Source of the DNA: Elysia chlorotica
Taxonomy: Eukaryota > Mollusca > Gastropoda > Plakobranchidae
NCBI GenBank assembly: GCA_003991915.1
Contig: RQTK01000301.1
Coordinates: forward strand, 290,200-354,199
Length of the DNA: 64,000 nt
Direction of reading: 5' to 3'
Both the position numbers and the translations under genes were made by a program. Under the pieces are notes generated by a model that ran no database searches, had not been told where the DNA came from, and saw only the letters and a program-made list of their open reading frames with translations. The stretch's first letter is position 1. Each line of letters starts with the position of its first letter. Of this stretch, positions 12,301 through 21,200 are shown piece by piece.

Positions 12301-15155
12301 GTGGCAGAGTTTTATGTATCTTAAATTAAAAAGTAAGTATCAACCTCAATGTTGTAACATATATTATAGAGGATAAATTTGTTTTTTGGCTTTGCTGTAT
12401 TTTTCAAATTAATTTCTCGTATATATATATATATATAGCATGTTTATTATTTAAAAGGCAAGAGTTCATATATACCCTGTTGTTTGAGTTTTCCATTTTC
12501 TCTGAAGGTGTATCCTGTTGGATTTCCTCCTTTTCAAAATTGTTGGAGAGACTGGGAAGAATAATACACAGCATACAATATGTGGTGTTAATAAGAGGAC
12601 TAAATTTGCAAAAATTAATGTTCTGAAAAATAATGTACACACAAACTACAAATATGATTGAAATTTTCAGCTCCTGCAATGGAAGGGGCAGCTGAAAGTA
12701 ACCAAGCTTATTTTGGGTATGTGGTGTACAGAGACTTTGGCAAGCATGTGAGCATGGAGACAGATTCTTCAATAAGGTTTGTACATATTTGATTTTAGCT
12801 GTTCTTTCCTAATCGCACCACTTGAATAGAAGTTTGCTAGTTTGTGAAAAGCATAGAGGTTATTGACAGGGATATTAATGAGAGATGCTGTTACATAATA
12901 TCCAAGAATTATTTTCAATCGGCATAAGTGTGTCAAATAGAATACAGTGTATGATTTGATTCTATTTCAGTTTAAGGTAAATTTCCTCTGAAAAGTGTTC
13001 CTTTTTGACCAGTGCAATGTTAAAGTGATAAAGGGATAAAAGAAAAGTCTACAAAATGCACATAGATTGGTGTAATATTCAAATATAATGTCATAACTGC
13101 AGTTGCAATGTGATATATTTGATGTAAAATCTCAGCAATTCAAGTTGTTATAACTGGCTCCTGTAATGAGTATTATACATGATATTGATTAATAAGAAAA
13201 ATATGTGCATTGTCTGAGCTGCTCCTATGAATTGACATCCTTTTTCATACCCATTTCCATAGTATTAAAGATCAAAGCTTCAAATGTTAGTTATTATCAA
13301 TTTGTGATTTACTTTTCTTCTCAACTTCTCCTTCTCCCAGGCGCTCCAAGAGAAACATGACAGTGAACGGCCCAATCCTATCTCTGGTTATGTCTGAACA
13401 TGGCCCGCTTTCTGAGCCTGTCTTGCTCCATTTCCGGCTGCAACTCCCTAATAATCGCACAAACTTACACTGCGTACGATGGAAGCCAAGTTCAGATTCA
13501 AAGTGAGTTTTAATAGATGCATACTGGTTAATGTCTCTTAGGATGAATGCAAACATGCTTTTGATGGGTCTGTTTTCAAATTTTTCCTCATCAAAATATG
13601 GGAATAATAAGGATTTTTTTTTAAGATAAAAGTTGACATGAAAAATAGATGATATTTTATTTTGAATAAATTGATCAGAATCGATTCAAAAAATAAATGA
13701 TCACTCAAAATGTTGTTGTTGTTTTTTTTCTTAATTTAACTTGTTCTGGATATTTATGTATTTTTTGCAATTTAGTTACAATTTGAAAAGCAATCAAAAC
13801 TTTGTGCATCTGTACCAACCAAGGTCAGGGGAATGGACTGCCTCAGACTGCACGGTTGATACGACTGAATGCCGAGTGAGCAGTGAATCTGACCGCTGCG
13901 AGGAGTACTACGTCACCTGTGCCTGCAAACATCTGTCGACATATGCTGTCATTATTGACATTGCTGACGGAACGGTAGGTTTCTCTTTCTAATATTTTAC
14001 ATGCCAATGTAAACACCTACAAAAGTTTATTATAATTTCCAACATATTGGGTACATTTTAAGAAAATTTTAGACTGCTTGGTTTTTTAAAGTTTGAAATT
14101 TTGTGCTGCACACTTCTTGTTATAAAGAAGTTGAGGTCTAATGTATTTAAATATTTTCATTTTATATACTTTAAACTTATATTCCACAGACTTTCCTCCC
14201 ACCTCTTGTTGACATGGAGGTGGTCACCTACATCCTCATGGCTCTGTCTATCCTTCTCCTCCTTCTCTCCTTCTTCATCCTTTTCACTTTCAAACGTCTC
14301 CAATGCAACTGGAACAGCATTCGCATCAACATAGTTTTCACCGTCTTCATTGTGGACCTTGCGCATGCCATAGGGATTAACAGAACATCATCTGAAGTGA
14401 GTATGGTGATTTGATTGGCCAAGTTTTCACAAATTTTGTTATGATGTCTTTCATTGAATATTTTGTGTTTGATTTGATATATTGTTGAGTTGAATGTTCG
14501 TTTCTTAATTTCATAATCGTCAATGTCCATCATCCAAGGTTAGCAACTTGTAGGCCTATATTATGGACACATCCGAGGACTAATGTCATGACATGCTGCC
14601 TCAAAGAGGCTGAGCAGAGATACTAAGACTTCTGTCTTGGCTGTTCACATTATTTTGACACTGGCTCAGTCAGGAGAGAGGAGTTCAAACCACAGATTTC
14701 CTAACTAAAAGTTGCCCGCTCTAATAACTGAACTAACTTGCCTTCCTTCCTTTTCCTGTTTACAGGGGAAAACTGATCTCATACCTTTGTTTTAAATAAA
14801 ATTGGAATATTACATTTTATATCTATAAGTGAATAGTAGCAATAGTCATAGTCATCTAAAATAGTTATTTAGTTTTGTAGCTAAAGGAGAGTAAACCATA
14901 GTCCCATCATTTAAGTATACATTTTATGTCCACAGCTATTCTGCCGCCTTGTGGCCATCTCTCTCCATTACTTCTACATGGCCTTCTTTGCCTGGCTGTT
15001 TGTGGAGGTAATGCACATCTACCGCATGATGACTGAAAAGCAGACCATCAACTATGGAGCCATGAAGTTCTACTACTTGCTAGGCTACGGTGAGCTAATG
15101 ATCCTTGGTTTGTCTCTACCTCTCTTTCTTTGTTGCCATTGCTCTCTCTCTCTGC

Positions 15156-15212
<57 letters not shown>

Positions 15213-18200
15213 TTCTCTCTCTTTCTCTTTCACTTTCTTTCTCTCAAATTCTTTCCCATTTCATCCTTTTGATTTGTGCTCTTATTTCCTTTTTCCTAAA
15301 GATCTGTCAATGTTGTAAAGCTTTTAGTTTACCTTTTTTCCTTGTAGTAATTGTAAACATCATTTCATTACACAGTTATTCCTGGCATTGTTGTGGGTCT
15401 TGCAGTGGGACTGTATACAGGTGCTTACGGAAATGAGAGTTTGTGAGTATTGGCCATGTTTATTTTTATTTTCCAGTTTTATGCGTTCCAGTTTAATTCA
15501 CACTTGCAAATTAAGTTTTACTTGAAGATTAAAAATCAAAATTTGCAGTTTTTTTTACATTTTTTTGTTTGTTTGTTACAAATCATTCATGATCTTATCA
15601 GGAGATATGGAGATGCCATCATCAATCATAATTTGCTCACTACACATGTTTGTTTATTTAAATTTAATTTTTACTTCAATCATTTGTGCTGTTATACTCT
15701 CATACTGTATTGTATGTGTGGTAAACCTGGGCGTTTAGACTCGAACCATTTCAGAGTGATTCTTACTATTTAAATCCATATTTTCTTTGCCAGCTGTTGG
15801 CTTTCAACATCAGATGGATTCATTTGGAGCTTTGCTGGACCAGTTTCCTTTGCTGTTGTGGTAAGAGCCCTCTCATTTGACAAGTGGTGTAAATCTTGAT
15901 ACTTGAACTTATATATTCTTAGTTTGACTAAATTAAAACTAACCCTTTTTGGTTTTAATTTCCAAAATTTAAGGTGTAGGCAAAATATCATCTTCAAAAC
16001 AGACTTTGATTTGTTGTTAAGCTACAGTATTTATAATTTAGTGGCTTCATCTTTAGGGTAGTGTCAATGAAAAATATTAGTATAGTTATACTTCATGTAT
16101 TGGAATAATATTTTCAAACCATCATTCTTATCATTATTTCTGCTTTATTGCTTTATATTGTTACAAGATAGGTCTGTCTCTTTGATAACCTTTCAATTTC
16201 TCTTTATCGCCTGCATGAACTTTTTTTAAATTGCATTTTCTTATGTATGTTATACTGAAATAATGTCGCGTTTTTTAAGATTTCGTTTCAGAAAATTTTT
16301 TTCACGTCTCCATTGATCAGCCTCTTTGCTCTTGTTTTTTCTTCTATAGGTTACCATCATCATGTTTGTTTTTGCTGCAAAAGCCAGCTGTGCCGACAAG
16401 ATTCCAGTCAACGATATTGGCCTTATGAGGTGAGGTTTCACTTTATAAAAAAAATTTGAAATATACGCTGTATTTGTAAGTAGGCATATGGCTTTTTTTT
16501 TGTTTGTTTTTTCATAAGAAATTTATCTCAGCTTAAATTCTTTGCAACATATGTAATCATAAACCTGCTTTCATTTGCAACTTGTTAGATTATGACATAA
16601 GCTCAAAAGACATATTGTGTTGATATAACAAAAGTGTATATGACATAGACATTTAAGTTATAATAAGTTGAATAAATTTCTAAAATTCAAATTAGAAAAA
16701 AAGCAAAAAGTTCATAGACTTGCTATACTGATAAGAGCTGCTCAAATATAATAATCCTGCAGACTTCATGGCATAGCTTTACTCACCTGTTTCCACACTC
16801 ACAGAAAGTTTGGGTCTGGGTGTACAGTTTCATATATAAAAACTTCTTAGTCTAAAAAAAACAAAAAACTATGATGAGTGTGCTATGATTATAACCTAAG
16901 TGAGACTTATGCCAAAATACAAGTGATACATTGTTGCAAAGGTGGAAATGAAATAAGATCTACCTAAATAAACTTTCAGATTAAATATGTGCTTATAGGT
17001 TTTTTGCTTTATCCTATTAGAACCTTGTGTACCAATCTGAAGCAGAAATAAGAAAATAAAACAGTTTTTGCTTACTATCTCAAAGGTAGTGTAAATGACT
17101 TAATGACTTATGGTAAAATTATAGCGCAGTGACGCTACGCTGCTTGGGTGCTGATTGCCTTATGTATTGTCGGAACCCACAGGTCTGGCCTTCTTACGGC
17201 CATGCTGCTGCTGTTCCTGATGAGCACCACGTGGGTGCTGGGGCTCACCTCAGTGAACTACAGGTCCACACCAGTGCACTACCTGCATGGCGTGTTCACC
17301 TGCATTGCCGCCTGCTTCATCTTCCTGGTTTATATAGTGCTCAGCAAGAAAGTAAGCTCATTAACACTGCACTGTTACATTGTTTTTTTGTTTTTTTTAA
17401 TTAATGTGTATTTAGATACAACTACGTTCAAGTAAAACTTTTGCTAATCGTGTTGCTACATGTATATTTGTATAACTGTTTATTTATATTCATCTTGCAA
17501 ATTCTGTGCTTGACAAAATAATTTTCGATATGTATGTTCTTAATATATATATTGACTGAATAAACATTGAATTGAATTGAATTGAATAGTCTTATTCTTA
17601 GTTGTAAAGAATGTTTTAATTGTTTAACTTGGGATTTTAGCTTGGGCACTGGTGTATGAAGTGGTGTGAAGTTGAGTTGGGTTAATGTCCAACATCAGCA
17701 CTATAAAGGCTATATTGTTGACGGGCCCCAATACTGATGTCTGACAATTTTTTGTGCTGCCACACACAAGACAGAGCGGGGATACAACGACTTCTGTCGC
17801 AGCCTGTCACATTAAACTGAAACCGACCCAACCAGTAGGGAACGCAACCGCCAGGGCCCAAACTTGCACCTCGAAGGGCCTGAAGCCAATGTTCTACCCC
17901 AGGGCCACAGCGCCCCCCATGTATGAAGTGAACATGTTGAAATTAAAAAAGAAAAGAAAAATGAAAGAAAGAATTATAGTTAAAGGAAAGTAGGGGCAGT
18001 AAAAATGACCATTTTTAAATCTAATATTATTATATTATTAGTACTGCTACAAATTGCTATTCTATTTTGCTGTTTTTCTTTCAACAGGTTCGATGGTGCA
18101 TTAAACGCTTTTACTACAGGATGAAGGGCAAAAAAATAGAGTTTGATGAGAATCTTACAAGAAGCAACAGTGTTGCACATTCGGTGAGCAAAAATATTGT

Positions 18201-21200
18201 TTGAAGTGAACTTGATTGTACTGTAGAATACTATTAGTTTGCCTTTTTTTTTTTCATGTTTGGTGAATTTCATTTTATTTTCTTGCATCCCTCTTCTTCT
18301 ATTCTGCTTTTGAGGTGTGCCAGGGTTGTTACAAGAGCAAAGTTTAAAGGTTATTTTCTAAGTAGATCACAATTTACTTCTCCTCCAGATCTCATTCATC
18401 AAGTACTGTTTTTTGTTGTGTTGATGATCATACCTCTCTAAACTTCCTAAAACTTGGCTGCTTTCAATGCCTCAGTCGCTTTGTTAGTGCATCCATTCTT
18501 TCTCATAGTTTTTCCCTCTGTGCTTCCTTCTAATTATTCCACTTGTCATAAGATGATCCAGCTTTTCTCTTCTCATCACATTGCCAAAAAGTTGCTTTGT
18601 GACTACTTTATGAGTGATCTTTTTATGTTGATCTTTTTATGTTAGCATATTCAGTTGTATATGAAAGTCAATTGATTTTTTTCCTCCAGCGATCTGCACT
18701 GGCCTATAGGCATGAATCTCCCAGCACTGAGGGTGTGAGTAGTGTTGCCCGTGGTGTGACAAATATCGGCATCTCCACCACATCAACCAGCCCGTGGTGT
18801 GACAAATATCGGCATCTCCACCACATCAACCACTTCCCGCTCAAGCAATAAGAGCTCATTGGCAAAGGGAGAGAAATACCTGCAAAGTACAAGCAGCTCT
18901 GCCTCGGCCGGCGTTAGTGCCAAGGGACATCACCTCCCTTATGGCTGTTTTGAGTCTCCGTTCAAAGAAAAAGTGAAAGAGGGTGAGTGGGTCATGGAAA
19001 TGTGTTCTGTCATGAAATATGCTGCAAGCTACAACAAGGTGATATGAACCCCTATCATGGGAATAGAATACTTTAATTCTGATCAGCACTTTTTAGTTTT
19101 AATTTAAATTTTATCTTTTCATTGATCTTATAATGTTTGAGCTTTAAAACTGCAAGATGAAATTATTTTCATAACTCTAACAAAACGTTTACATTACTTT
19201 CCTTTTCTGGAAAAAGAAAGCACTTGATTACACTAAAATTATTGTTTGATCCTTAGCAAAAGGCTTATCATTAGGATTGACACTTGTTCTGAACGTATGA
19301 GATGCCTGTACATGTGACTGCTCAGAAACGAGCATCTTTGTTCTTTATTGCTGACAATGTTCATTTTCTGATTATTTCATTTTAAAAGTTACTCTGAGTG
19401 ACTTAGTTCGGTGGCAGTATAATGTGATCGGCTGAGACAGGAGTCATGGTATCCCCGCCCTGTCTCGTGTGTGGCAGCACATAAAATTGTCAGACGTCCG
19501 TCTTGGGACCTGTCGACAATATAGACTATATAGTCCTGCTGTTGGACGTTAAACCAACCCAACAACCCAACTGAGTGACTTAGAAAGAAAGGCATACAAA
19601 GTCTTAATCCTAATATTAAGTCATTACTTATTGCACGTTTCACAGACCCCAATGGAGATGGTAAGGGATCCTCGGACTCTGACAGTGATGGGGGGAGTCT
19701 GGACAGACACAGTCTGGAGCTGGCCTCCAGTCACAGCTCGGACGATGAAGACGAGTTTGACCTGAATCCAAACTGGGCCAACCAGGTGCCAAAGTCAAGA
19801 GCAGTGGGTAAGTTACTAGCAGTTAGCACTTTTTGCAGTTTATCAATCAGTGCATAGGAATAAGTCCCTTTCACTAGATTTATTAAGGTGGATATAATTA
19901 AAATAATGATTGATCTTAGAATATCATGTACTTTGTTCCTATACACTGGAAAAGGTTAATAAATTTAAGAGTAAGATGCTTTTCTAAACTATGGAGCAAG
20001 TCGTTGTTTTGCTCTTACTTTTAATCTGTGCTATCTTTGGTTTATCTTTTTACTTAGTTATAGTTTGTGTACCATTTCTATTTTTACTAAAGAAAATATC
20101 AATTAAAGAGCATATTAAAATGATTTGTCTTCTTGTACTTCTATTTAAGAACTAGCCATTGAGCAGCTAGAGAAGATGAAGAAAGAGAAGGAACAAGAGA
20201 GAATAGGAAATAACAATGCCATTGAGGGTAGGTTTCAAAATTTTTTATATTTGACCCTGCTAAAATAAGAAAATTGTGAAACTTATCTATGTATCAAAGA
20301 ATATTAGGTTTAAACTTGAATTCTTTATATAACAAATGTGCAAGTGACATATTTCTTTTGTAATCTTATCTTAAATTATAACAAACGCATTATTTGTTGG
20401 GTTTTCTTTTTTTAGTTAAATGCACTTAATATTTTAGCACCTATGACAAAAGCATTACCCGAAACACTAAAATACCGTAGTCTTTACAACTGTACATCAA
20501 CTGGACTGTGTATCATCTTTCATATCCATTATAAGTAATAGAGGTGCATGTATTAAATGCTCCATATTATTTTTAAACCAGAGAAGTTTCAAATGTTTTG
20601 AAACCCCTCAATAAGTATGATCAATTGTTTCAGTAAAACAACATTACGACCAATGCAATACTTATATAAATGTACACCAAAAAGTCTCCTTTTCTCCACT
20701 CTTGTCTGTTACGGTATATCTTTCACTTTTGAAGACTAATTCTACCAAATATTGGCAATAAAAGGAAATTTGTTTATCCGATAACAGCTGAAAATATGGT
20801 TGCTGTTTTTTTCTGTTTCGCTCAGAGTCAGCTCTTGTTGAGCTAGCCGATCCCACTGCCAGCCCTGAACTGAGGCATCAGCCGCACATACAGCACCCAC
20901 ACATTCACCCAACCCCAGTGCCAAACCCACCTGACGTCACACTTCCTGCCATACAGCAGTCAGGTGAGTCTAATACTAAGCTGATTTTTCTTTCCATTCA
21001 AGTGCTCAAACTTGCGGTGCAATGTGTCAAAATTGGAATTTCCTTCAAATAGTTGTTGTTATGAGACCTAGACATTATAGATGAGATAGAGATGTTTATG
21101 GACATGAACAATTATGTCCAGTTTGTTAGAAATTTATTAAAAAATTAATTTAGAGCCTGTAAAAAAAAGCTACAATTATGAATAAAATGAATGCTCCACT

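Noticed and set aside
12404-12772. 122-codon reverse-strand frame opposite a CELSR GAIN exon
   Set aside because: Shadow of the true + strand exon 12671-12776 and AT-rich intron; no motif of its own.
14951-15436. Open frame running from TM3 through the CT tract towards TM4
   Set aside because: The downstream part is out of frame with the TM4 exon and consists of Ser-Leu repeats; a GTGAGC donor at 15090 ends the true exon.
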